Shown here in pieces: positions 15,922-23,623 of a stretch of DNA of 55,426 nt. The stretch is taken from positions 1-55,426 of the forward strand of contig JAJFTO010000011.1 in NCBI GenBank assembly GCA_021372865.1. Reading direction: 5' to 3'. The notes under the pieces are model-generated. The model was given only the letters and a program-made list of their open reading frames with translations, ran no database searches and was not told the DNA's origin. Each line of letters opens with the position of its first letter. Position 1 is the first letter of the stretch. Made by a program: the position numbers and the translations under genes. This DNA is from Porphyromonadaceae bacterium. Lineage in GTDB: Bacteria > Bacteroidota > Bacteroidia > Bacteroidales > Dysgonomonadaceae.

Positions 15922-17344
15922 ATGAGTCCACGTCGATCAGCAGCACCCAGTCTTTTTGATCCGTTGAGGGTGGGGTGAAGGTCTCCTTCCCTGAGGTGAA
16001 CCTTCCCCTCACCTTTTTCTTTTTCCCCGTTACCGGGTTAAACCAGGAGACGGTCTTGCGCCCCTCACGCAGCTTGTCCAGGTGGATGGTGACCGGTTCG
16101 GGCCGCGGTAGATAGATCATGGCATAACTGCCTTCCTGATTGCGGGTGGCAATGAGCTCGTCCCTGTAATCCCTGCCTCTGTCTGAGGCGATCAGGCTGT
16201 TGTCTTCCACTCGATGGAAATCGGGGTGCGAGAGCATCAACTCTTTGAGATGATGAATTTGGTTCGCAGCATTGGCTTCCAGTGCTCTCTGCCAGCCGAT
16301 AATCGTGTCACCCACCCAGATGGGGGCATTGCGGGTCGTATCCACAAACTGCCATATCTGGTGGTGTCCGTAGACTGTTCCGCAACCGCCGGCGAACACA
16401 CCCCTGTAGATCCGTGCCCGTACATCGTAATCATCGAAGTAACCCCTTTTGCTGCGTGTCCACTTGCCGTCCCACGGGTTTACCGGGTGATCCTCGTAGC
16501 AGGGCTCCATATCCATCACCGGCCGCCTGGGCGTACGCTTCAGATCACCGACGATGGCTTCCCACACTCTCACCTCCCTGCTGCCGTGACTGCTTTGGAT
16601 GGCATGCATATCGAGCCACTCCTCCTGCTGCAGATGTTTTGAAGTGGAGGCCCCGCCCCGGGGATGGTAGGTAATAAATACATCCTTACCGCAGGCCTCC
16701 TCAATGGCCCGTGCCATGGCCCGCCAGATGGGGCGGTAATCGGCGCTGATCCTGTTGTGCTTATATTCCACACTCTCGCGGTCGCCACCCAGTATCCAGA
16801 TGATGTTCCACTGCTCCCTGTAGCGCGTTGCCAACTCCTTCGCATAGCGATAAGCTCTCGCCTCATCTGTGAATATCACCGGTCCCGCAGCCCCGGGGAC
16901 AACCTTGTCACCCCAGGCGGGCAGTAGTCCGATATACATTTTTCGTTTCGCCGCCTCGCGGACCACAAAGTCCACATGATCCCAGTAATCGTATGCCGTG
17001 GAATCTTTGGGGTTGTTACCCGGTGTGGTGTTCCATTCCAACGTTTTCAGGTTTTTGAACGGCACATCCCCATACCTGTTTGGCCGGCGTATGCCGTCCA
17101 CTTCCGCCAGGGCCACACTGAGGATCACGTTGAATCCCTGTTTCCTGCGCGTCTCCAGGTAGTGGATGACTTCATCGCGCGTCAGCCGGTGGAATAATTC
17201 CCAGCCCGTGTCACCCAGCCAGAAGAAGGGTTTGCCATTGTTGCGGGTGATCAGATAGGTGCCGCTGCTGTCCGCGGTAATCTGTGCCTGTAGGGAGGGG
17301 AGGATACACAAAAGAAGGAGGAGGAGTGAAGCAAATTTTTTCAT
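15920..17344 (-). CDS. Exported glycoside hydrolase, DUF4038/GH140-like (apiosidase-type TIM barrel)
   Basis: From the ATG at 17344 the product has 474 residues with a signal peptide (MKKFASLLLLLLCILPSLQAQ). A DUF4038-type TIM barrel follows: GKPFFWLGDTGWELFHRL, EVIHYLETRRKQGFNVI, YWDHVDFVVREAAKRKMYIGL and NIIWILGGDRES. The C-terminal 90 residues (MIYLPRPEPVTIHLDKL) fit the putative collagen-binding domain usually attached. Characterised DUF4038 members include GH140 apiosidases acting on rhamnogalacturonan II, but the family also holds uncharacterised enzymes. The gene stands alone between housekeeping genes, outside the large locus, with a consensus promoter of its own. An extended frame to 17437 is non-signal and rejected. 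Confidence 0.8.
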   Translation of the reverse strand: MKKFASLLLLLLCILPSLQAQITADSSGTYLITRNNGKPFFWLGDTGWELFHRLTRDEVIHYLETRRKQGFNVILSVALAEVDGIRRPNRYGDVPFKNLKTLEWNTTPGNNPKDSTAYDYWDHVDFVVREAAKRKMYIGLLPAWGDKVVPGAAGPVIFTDEARAYRYAKELATRYREQWNIIWILGGDRESVEYKHNRISADYRPIWRAMARAIEEACGKDVFITYHPRGGASTSKHLQQEEWLDMHAIQSSHGSREVRVWEAIVGDLKRTPRRPVMDMEPCYEDHPVNPWDGKWTRSKRGYFDDYDVRARIYRGVFAGGCGTVYGHHQIWQFVDTTRNAPIWVGDTIIGWQRALEANAANQIHHLKELMLSHPDFHRVEDNSLIASDRGRDYRDELIATRNQEGSYAMIYLPRPEPVTIHLDKLREGRKTVSWFNPVTGKKKKVRGRFTSGKETFTPPSTDQKDWVLLIDVDS

Positions 17345-17381
17345 GATCTTGCCTTTTAATGGATATATGGGTTCACAACAG

Positions 17382-17412
17382 CAAATGTATTGTTTTTTAC
17401 GACGACAGCAAA
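17382..17412 (-). promoter_or_regulatory. Consensus Bacteroidota promoter (TTTG-N19-TACATTTG) for the GH140-like gene
   Basis: On the minus strand TTTG (17412-17409) is followed after exactly 19 bases by TACATTTG (17389-17382), matching both -33 and -7 consensus boxes. The hydrolase start lies 37 bp further on. The divergent pncB gene shows no comparable box in the shared 173-bp gap. Confidence 0.75.
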
Positions 17413-17517
17413 AGGACTGCCTGATTATGTTGTTCACCGCTCACTGTCGATGGTGGACGGAATGAACGAAATCAGGGTGAAAACGTTTATCAAGCATACA
17501 TCCTAAAACAGAAAGCA

Positions 17518-18690
17518 ATGGGAATCATCAGAAGCATCCTTGATACGGACCTGTACAAGTTTACCACCAGTTATGCCTATTCAAAGCTGTTCCCCCGTGC
17601 CTTCGGCGAGTTCGAGTTCGTGGACAGAAGCAACGGCGACTACCCTGAAGGATTCGACCGTCTGGTGAGAAGCGAGCTGGACGGGATGGCAGGGCTGGCA
17701 CTTACCGGCGAGGAAGAAAATTTTGTGAGAAAACAGATGCCCTATCTTCCCCCCATCTATATCGATTTTCTGAAAGGATTCCGTTTTGATCCTTCGGAGG
17801 TGGATGTGCGGATGGAAGGACGTAAGCTGCATATCAGGGCCACCGGGTTGCTCTACCGCGTCACGCTGTGGGAGACGCCGATCCTGGCGACCGTCTCGGA
17901 GCTGTTCTTTCGGGAGACCGGCCAGTATCCCGACACGGCATACATGGAGGCGGCAGCCATCGACAAGGCGGTGAAGATGAAAGAGCACGACATCACCTTC
18001 TCCCTGTTCGGCATGCGCCGCCGCTTCAGCTTCGACGTGGAGGACCGGGTGACAGCGCTGCTGAAGCAGCATGCCGGTGACAGCCTGTTCGGCACCAGCA
18101 ATGTTTACATGGCTTTTCGACACAATGTCAGCGTGTCGGGCACCCACCCGCATGAATGGGTGCAGTTCCATGCCTCGATCTATGGCTACAAGATGGCCAA
18201 CTACATGGCGATGGAGGACTGGATCAACGTATATGACGGTGACCTGGGGACGGTGCTGACCGACACCTATACCACCGATGTGTTTCTGCGCAACTTCAGC
18301 AAGAAGCATGCAGCACTGTTCACCAGCCTGCGGCACGACAGCGGTGATCCGCTGCTGTTCACCGATAAGGTGATCAGACGCTATGAAGAGCTGCGCGTGA
18401 ACCCGAAACTGAAATATCTGGTTTTCTCCGACAGCCTGAATGTGGATAAAGCGATCGAAATTAAGGCGTATTGCGGCGACCGCATCGGCGTCACTTTCGG
18501 GATTGGCACCAACCTTACCAACGATGTGTCGGCAGAGATCAGAAGCATGAACATCGTGATGAAGCTCTTCCGATGCAAAATGACTGCGAAAGGGGAGTGG
18601 CAGGAGTGCGTGAAACTCTCCGATGTGGAGGGAAAGCATACCGGCAGCGAGCGGGAGATTGCACTGGTGAAAGAAACCCTCGGATTATAA
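17518..18690 (+). CDS. pncB: Nicotinate phosphoribosyltransferase
   Basis: This 390-residue cytoplasmic enzyme joins nicotinate and PRPP, with ATP hydrolysis, to form nicotinate mononucleotide for NAD salvage. The sequence follows the family from its start (ILDTDLYKFTTSYAYSKLFP) through FEFVDRSNGDYP, GTSNVYMAF and DTYTTDVFL to the phosphate-binding SLRHDSGDP and FGIGTNLTND segments. Length is normal. The 3' end overlaps the convergent peptidase gene by six bases. GC content here is visibly higher than in the first 15 kb. Confidence 0.95.
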   Translation: MGIIRSILDTDLYKFTTSYAYSKLFPRAFGEFEFVDRSNGDYPEGFDRLVRSELDGMAGLALTGEEENFVRKQMPYLPPIYIDFLKGFRFDPSEVDVRMEGRKLHIRATGLLYRVTLWETPILATVSELFFRETGQYPDTAYMEAAAIDKAVKMKEHDITFSLFGMRRRFSFDVEDRVTALLKQHAGDSLFGTSNVYMAFRHNVSVSGTHPHEWVQFHASIYGYKMANYMAMEDWINVYDGDLGTVLTDTYTTDVFLRNFSKKHAALFTSLRHDSGDPLLFTDKVIRRYEELRVNPKLKYLVFSDSLNVDKAIEIKAYCGDRIGVTFGIGTNLTNDVSAEIRSMNIVMKLFRCKMTAKGEWQECVKLSDVEGKHTGSEREIALVKETLGL

Positions 18691-20367
18691 CACTCTTCTG
18701 TATTCGCTGCTGTTGCCGGCTCCGTCGGTGGCCGTGAAAACAAGCGTCAGCTGTTCTCCTTTGTTCAGTCTTGCTTCGTCGAAATGATAACTGTAAAGGT
18801 TCGATTTGGTGTCGTGCGTGAAGAGCACAAACTTTCCGTTTATCTCACCCCGGAATATGGTGATGCCACTTTTGTTGTCGCTTAGCTTTACTCCGATACG
18901 ACGCTGCTTTACCCAGCTTTCCGGAGTAACGGGCGTGATGACGGGAGGCTGGGTGTCGGATGATACGGCATAGCTGTCGCCCAGTTCCCGTATGGTGGCA
19001 GAAATACCGCCCCGCTTATAGGTTCCCCCAACCCAGCTTTCCGAGCCGTTGTCATTGATTCTTACAATTCCGTAGTTGCTCCTGTTTTGTAGCGTGTCGG
19101 TATGCATCCCGATCCACAGTTCTGCACCCCGATGAAGCGGCACCGGCTTGTCGTTCACCCGGTGCAGGTGTGAATAATAGGTATGGCTTTCGGTTCTGCG
19201 ATGTGTGAAACAGAGGTCGTTGTACAGATTACCTGCCGGGATGGAAAGCGAGAATCCCATTTCAAGAAAGGAGTTGTTCAGGTTCCAGGTGAACCAGTTT
19301 TTACAGGGTGGGGGAGCCGGAATATCCTGTGATTTTCCCAGCACGCTGAAGCGATAGTCGAGCCGGTTACCCGCATGATCTTCCAACTCGTAACGGAGAA
19401 GGTATTCCCGCTCTTCGGTGATGTCGATGTAGCCGTTGTTTGTCGTTTTGTAGAAGGGGAGCCTGTTGCCCGGATCGATGAAAGACTTCATATAAAAGGA
19501 GCGCCGTTCGCTCCAGTCTTCAAAGTCGACAAAAGCATTCAGCATGCGGGTGTCTGAAAACGAAAACCGGTCGATAGAGCTGCTGAAAACCAGCTTTTCA
19601 TCCACAAACAGGCGGATATGTTTTACTCCGTATATATTGGATTGGCCGTTCATCCGGTCGTAAGCTTTCACACCCACACCTATCCGCCCCCAGGCATTGA
19701 TTACACGGTTGTTTCTCAGTGGGTTGCCGCTGCCATCCTTGCTGATATTGATCCGCAGGGAATTGCTGCTGCCTTGAATGAGACCCTTATCCTTTTGGGG
19801 ATAGAAGGCGATGCCCTGCAGCTCCGGTTTCTGGGTGTCGGACACAAGCGGCAGATATGCCAGCGCATCCAGCGGTTCTTCGGTGTGGCTATCCCGGATC
19901 TCGAAATGCAGATGCGGCCCGCCCGAACTGCCACTATTGCCACTGAGTGCAATCTGTTCACCCCGCTTTACGGGAAACTGCCCTTTTTCCGGATAAAGGG
20001 TTACCTGAAAACTTTCCTGCTCATACTGCTTCTCCTTGACCCAGTCGGCAATCTCTTTGGAGAAACTGTTCAGGTGGGCATATACGCTGGTATGGCCTGT
20101 GGAAGGGTGATCCACATAGAGTGCCAGTCCAAATCCCCCGGGTGAGACGCTGATGCGGGAGACATAACCCTCATCGATGGTCACGACGGATTTGTTTACT
20201 GTCTGCTGTGTCTTGAAATCAAGACCCGAGTGAAAATGATTGCTGCGTAGTTCCCCAAAATTTGCACTGAAGGCGGGAGGAATGGTAATGGGATATCTGT
20301 ATTGCTGAGAGAAAACGGAGGAATATACAACAAATAAAAAAATGTATATAAAAGGATTGATCTTCAT
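18685..20367 (-). CDS. Exported M23 (LytM-type) metallopeptidase
   Basis: This envelope protein (560 residues from the ATG at 20367) has signal sequence MKINPFIYIFLFVVYSSVFSQ. The M23 domain follows directly (about residues 25-190) with zinc motifs HFHSGLDFKT (HxxxD) and GPHLHFEIRD (HxH). The remaining 370 residues are beta-rich, with no domain I can name. M23 enzymes cut peptidoglycan cross-bridges, and the intact metal ligands suggest an active enzyme. In-frame starts upstream (ATG at 20385, GTG at 20400 overlapping the coaBC stop) are possible; the chosen one gives a clean signal peptide. It is the second gene of a coaBC operon. Confidence 0.87.
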   Translation of the reverse strand: MKINPFIYIFLFVVYSSVFSQQYRYPITIPPAFSANFGELRSNHFHSGLDFKTQQTVNKSVVTIDEGYVSRISVSPGGFGLALYVDHPSTGHTSVYAHLNSFSKEIADWVKEKQYEQESFQVTLYPEKGQFPVKRGEQIALSGNSGSSGGPHLHFEIRDSHTEEPLDALAYLPLVSDTQKPELQGIAFYPQKDKGLIQGSSNSLRINISKDGSGNPLRNNRVINAWGRIGVGVKAYDRMNGQSNIYGVKHIRLFVDEKLVFSSSIDRFSFSDTRMLNAFVDFEDWSERRSFYMKSFIDPGNRLPFYKTTNNGYIDITEEREYLLRYELEDHAGNRLDYRFSVLGKSQDIPAPPPCKNWFTWNLNNSFLEMGFSLSIPAGNLYNDLCFTHRRTESHTYYSHLHRVNDKPVPLHRGAELWIGMHTDTLQNRSNYGIVRINDNGSESWVGGTYKRGGISATIRELGDSYAVSSDTQPPVITPVTPESWVKQRRIGVKLSDNKSGITIFRGEINGKFVLFTHDTKSNLYSYHFDEARLNKGEQLTLVFTATDGAGNSSEYRRVL

Positions 20368-20396
20368 TGTGTGTGGGTATTTCATTAAAAAACCGG

Positions 20397-21638
20397 TCAC
20401 CCGGTTTTGACTGAATTATCCTGGATAGGGTGTGACGGTTCAACGTGAAAAACGAGGTCGACAATATCTTTGGCGACCTCTTTTTTTGATTTCAGACCAA
20501 ACGATATGTTGTCGCCATCGCGGAAGAGGATGGTTACTTTGTTGGTATCACCGCCAAAGCCGGCTCCTTTCTCCTGCAGAGAGTTAAGGACGATGAAGTC
20601 GAGATTTTTCCTCTCCAGCTTCTTGCGGGCGTTTTGTAACTCGTCGTTCGTTTCCAGCGCAAAACCGATGAGGATTTGATGTGCCCCTTTCATCTGGCCG
20701 AGCGATGCGGCGATGTCGGGATTGGTCGTCAGGGTGAGGCTGAATTCTTCCTGCCCTTCCCGTTTCATTTTTTCAGGGCGGGACTGTAGGGGACGGTAAT
20801 CGGCTACGGCTGCAGAGAGGATGGCTGCATCCATCTGCGGGAAAGCGCTTACTGCGGCGTCGTGCATCTGCTGAGCCGACTCCATATCGATGCGTCTGAT
20901 GCGGGGATGTATGGTCTTCAGGGCGGTAGGTCCGGCAATCAGCAACACCTCTGCGCCCCGTTGTGCGCACTCTTCGGCCAGGGAAAATCCCATCTTGCCG
21001 GAAGAGAAATTGCCAATGAAACGCACCGGATCGATCCTTTCATAGGTGGGGCCGGCGGTGATCAGAATTTTCTTTCCCTGCAGATCGTTTTGTGAGGTAA
21101 AAAACTGTTCGATGACGGCCACGATGTTTTCCGGTTCCTCCATCCGCCCCTTTCCTTCGAGATGACTGGCCAGCTCTCCTTCTGTGGGTTCAATAACCTG
21201 TACGCCATCGCGCTTCAGCCTTTCAATATTCCGGCTGGTAGTAGTATGGCGGAACATGTCCAAATCCATGGCCGGTGCTACAAAAACAGGCGCCTTCATG
21301 GAGAGGTAGGTGGTGATCAGCATGTTGTCGGCCACCCCGTTTGCCATCTTGGCAAGGGTGGAGGCGGTGGCGGGAGCCACAATCATCAGGTCGGCCCACA
21401 GGCCCAGGTCCACGTGGCTGTGCCAGGTGCCGTCGCCGCTGGCAAAAAACTCACTAAGTACGGGTCGACCCGAGAGGACGGAGAGGGTAACCGGCGTGAT
21501 AAACTCCCTGCCGGCCGGTGTGATCACAACCTGTACCTCCGCTCCCTTCTTTACGAGCAAACGGGTGAGAATTGCCGACTTATAGGCAGCGATACTGCCG
21601 GTAATGCCCAAGACGATATGTTTTCCTTGTAATGACAT
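20397..21638 (-). CDS. coaBC: Bifunctional phosphopantothenoylcysteine decarboxylase / phosphopantothenate-cysteine ligase
   Basis: This 413-residue cytoplasmic protein carries out two successive steps of coenzyme A synthesis. The N-terminal CoaC flavoprotein (about 1-185) shows GITGSIAAYKS, the active-site histidine region WHSHVDLGLWAD, and PAMDLDMF. The C-terminal CoaB part (about 190-400) begins with ITAGPTYERIDPVRFIGNFS and carries SSGKMGF and NKVTIL. The frame reaches a GTG at 21656, but that codon lies inside a -7 promoter box (21656-21663), so the ATG at 21638 is the start. The M23 peptidase gene follows, possibly coupled. Confidence 0.95.
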   Translation of the reverse strand: MSLQGKHIVLGITGSIAAYKSAILTRLLVKKGAEVQVVITPAGREFITPVTLSVLSGRPVLSEFFASGDGTWHSHVDLGLWADLMIVAPATASTLAKMANGVADNMLITTYLSMKAPVFVAPAMDLDMFRHTTTSRNIERLKRDGVQVIEPTEGELASHLEGKGRMEEPENIVAVIEQFFTSQNDLQGKKILITAGPTYERIDPVRFIGNFSSGKMGFSLAEECAQRGAEVLLIAGPTALKTIHPRIRRIDMESAQQMHDAAVSAFPQMDAAILSAAVADYRPLQSRPEKMKREGQEEFSLTLTTNPDIAASLGQMKGAHQILIGFALETNDELQNARKKLERKNLDFIVLNSLQEKGAGFGGDTNKVTILFRDGDNISFGLKSKKEVAKDIVDLVFHVEPSHPIQDNSVKTG

Positions 21639-21655
21639 AGCTGATGAATAAAGCA

Positions 21656-21663
21656 CAAATATA
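21656..21663 (-). promoter_or_regulatory. Bacteroidota -7 box for coaBC
   Basis: The minus strand reads TATATTTG, an exact TAnnTTTG match, 17 bp before the coaBC ATG. It rules out the GTG at 21656 as start. No -33 box lies at 19-21 bp. Confidence 0.45.
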
Positions 21664-21744
21664 CATAAAAGTCATTACTTATGCACAGACCAATAAAAAT
21701 TGAGTGTTTTGCCTCACTGCATTACGTTTCGTTCGTATTTTTTG

Positions 21745-21752
21745 TACCTTTG
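21745..21752 (+). promoter_or_regulatory. Bacteroidota -7 box for the SerA-type gene
   Basis: TACCTTTG matches TAnnTTTG and lies 85 bp upstream of the dehydrogenase start, leaving a leader of roughly 80 bases. No clear -33 box or riboswitch was recognised. Confidence 0.4.
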
Positions 21753-21837
21753 TGTTTATCTATTTACAAATTTTTTTATCACTGTTTCACGCAAGTGAAA
21801 TTTTCAGGAACTACACCCCTAAATTTATCAATCGAAA

Positions 21838-23001
21838 ATGGACAAGTACAAAATCAAAACCCTTAACGGCATATCTGAGACAGGGTTGGAAAGGTTCGGA
21901 GAGAAATACGAAATCAACGGACCCACAGAGTCGCCTGACGGCATCATCTTACGCAGCGCTTCGCTACATGAAATGGAGTTTCCCAAAAGCTTGCACTGCA
22001 TTGCCCGTGCCGGCGCGGGTGTAAACAATATTCCCACGGAGAAGTGCACCCAGCAAGGAATTGTTGTGTTTAATACTCCGGGCGCCAATGCCAACGCGGT
22101 AAAAGAACTGGCAATGGCTGCGCTCTTTTTTTCATCGCGCAGGATTGTGGAGGGCATCAACTGGGTGAACAACCTTTCGGGAAATGATATTGCGAAGCAG
22201 GTGGAAAAAGGCAAGGCTCAGTTTATAGGTCCCGAGATAAAGGGAAAAAAGCTGGGTGTAATTGGATTGGGTGCAATTGGTGTGATGGTGGCCAACGCAG
22301 CGGTCAATCTGGAGATGGAAGTGTATGGTTACGATCCTTATATCTCCGTAGATCACGCCTGGGGCCTGTCGCGTGCAGTGAAGAAAGCCAGTGACCTTAA
22401 AAAACTGTTTAAACACTGTGATTACATTACACTGCACATTCCATTAACCGACGAAACCAAAGGAATGCTCAACAAAGATGCGTTCGCACAAATGAAAAAT
22501 GAAGTACGCATCATCAACCTCTCCAGAGGCGAACTGGTGAACGATAACGATATTATTGCCGCATTGAACAATGGGGAAGTGAGTGGATATGTAACCGATT
22601 TTCCCAATGAGAAACTGATTGGCGTACCGGGTATCATTTCTATCCCACACCTGGGTGCGTCAACGCCCGAAAGCGAGAATAACTGCGCCGTGATGGCCGT
22701 GTTGCAGACAAAAGATTTCCTGGAGAATGGGAATATTAAAAATTCGGTAAACTTCCCATCGTGCGACATGGGTGTGAGTGTGGTAAAACACCGACTAACC
22801 ATCGCCCACAAAAATATTCCTAAAATGCTTGGACAAATCTCTGCAGTTCTTTCCGAGCAGAATGCCAATATCGCGAATATGATTAACCGCAGCCGTGGCG
22901 ATTATGCATATACCATGGTCGATCTGGAAGAAGAAATTACAGATGAAAATGTGAGACGGATTAACGCTATCGACGGGGTGCTCAGGGTGAGAGTGATTTG
23001 A
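21838..23001 (+). CDS. serA: D-3-phosphoglycerate dehydrogenase with ACT domain
   Basis: This 387-residue cytoplasmic enzyme would oxidise 3-phosphoglycerate to 3-phosphohydroxypyruvate with NAD+, the first step of serine synthesis. Seen are ARAGAGVNNIP, the NAD-binding Rossmann motif GVIGLGAIG (about residue 140), YDPYISVDHAW, NLSRGELV and the catalytic His in IPHLGASTPESENN. The last 70 residues form an ACT domain (ISAVLSEQNANIANMINRSRG), the usual serine feedback site. Other 2-hydroxyacid dehydrogenases share the fold, but ACT plus these motifs fits SerA. No serC neighbour is present in the window. Confidence 0.9.
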   Translation: MDKYKIKTLNGISETGLERFGEKYEINGPTESPDGIILRSASLHEMEFPKSLHCIARAGAGVNNIPTEKCTQQGIVVFNTPGANANAVKELAMAALFFSSRRIVEGINWVNNLSGNDIAKQVEKGKAQFIGPEIKGKKLGVIGLGAIGVMVANAAVNLEMEVYGYDPYISVDHAWGLSRAVKKASDLKKLFKHCDYITLHIPLTDETKGMLNKDAFAQMKNEVRIINLSRGELVNDNDIIAALNNGEVSGYVTDFPNEKLIGVPGIISIPHLGASTPESENNCAVMAVLQTKDFLENGNIKNSVNFPSCDMGVSVVKHRLTIAHKNIPKMLGQISAVLSEQNANIANMINRSRGDYAYTMVDLEEEITDENVRRINAIDGVLRVRVI

Positions 23002-23166
23002 TGAGATTTTTTCTTCTGCTGTAACTTCAAGATACAGATACCTTTAAGTGGAACTTTCTGTTCTGGTAACCGTGATGGACGCGATACACATCGTGCCCCG
23101 GGAATGGATTGTCACGATTTTAATAGTTAAATAAATTTAAATTGATAGAAATACTTGGTACTATGT

Positions 23167-23197
23167 ATTGCATAATACTTTGTTTAATGTAATTTTG
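23167..23197 (+). promoter_or_regulatory. Bacteroidota promoter (ATTG-N19-TAATTTTG) for padR
   Basis: ATTG (23167-23170) precedes TAATTTTG (23190-23197) by 19 bases, matching three of four -33 positions and the complete -7 box. The PadR start lies 29 bp downstream. If PadR regulates itself, its operator should overlap this site. Confidence 0.65.
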
Positions 23198-23226
23198 TGG
23201 TGTTGAATGCACATAAATAAGAAGAC

Positions 23227-23562
23227 ATGAATATCGAGAATACGCAGAGTCAGATGCGAAAGGGCGTTTTGGAATATTGTATCCTTTCAATTATCAGGCG
23301 CGGCGAGGCTTATCCGGGTGACATCATTGATGAGATGAAGAGCGCCGGGCTGCAATTGCTGGAAGGAACACTCTATCCCTTGCTGAACAGGTTGAAGAAT
23401 GCAGAAATACTCACTTATCAATGGGTAGAGAGTACTTCGGGGCCCCCACGCAAATATTTCAGGCTTACAGAAAAGGGAAGCAAGGTATACACTTTACTGG
23501 AAGCCACCTGGCAGGAACTGGCCACCGGTGTAGCCACGGTCACACGGCAAAATCAGGAATGA
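23227..23562 (+). CDS. PadR-family transcriptional regulator
   Basis: This 111-residue winged-helix regulator contains QMRKGVLEYCILSIIRRGEAYPGDIID, the PadR recognition helix and wing region LLEGTLYPLLNRLKNAEIL, and GPPRKYFRLTEKG, all hallmarks of the family. PadR proteins usually repress the adjacent gene. The PspC-domain protein gene starts 61 bp downstream on the same strand, a PadR/PspC pairing common in Bacteroidota, so the pair probably responds to envelope stress. The signal is unknown. Confidence 0.92.
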   Translation: MNIENTQSQMRKGVLEYCILSIIRRGEAYPGDIIDEMKSAGLQLLEGTLYPLLNRLKNAEILTYQWVESTSGPPRKYFRLTEKGSKVYTLLEATWQELATGVATVTRQNQE

Positions 23563-23623
23563 GAGCAAAATCAACATTCCACATCACCACAACAGATCAC
23601 CATAAAAAAAACAGACGAATCGC

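Noticed and set aside
17581..18639. Open frame of 352 codons on the minus strand inside pncB
   Set aside because: It is fully antisense to a well-supported enzyme gene in a GC-rich stretch, is low in secondary-structure logic, and has no homology I recognise.
23002..23226. Possible RNA gene in the gap between serA and padR
   Set aside because: I found no tRNA-like cloverleaf or strong hairpin; only the padR promoter can be supported.
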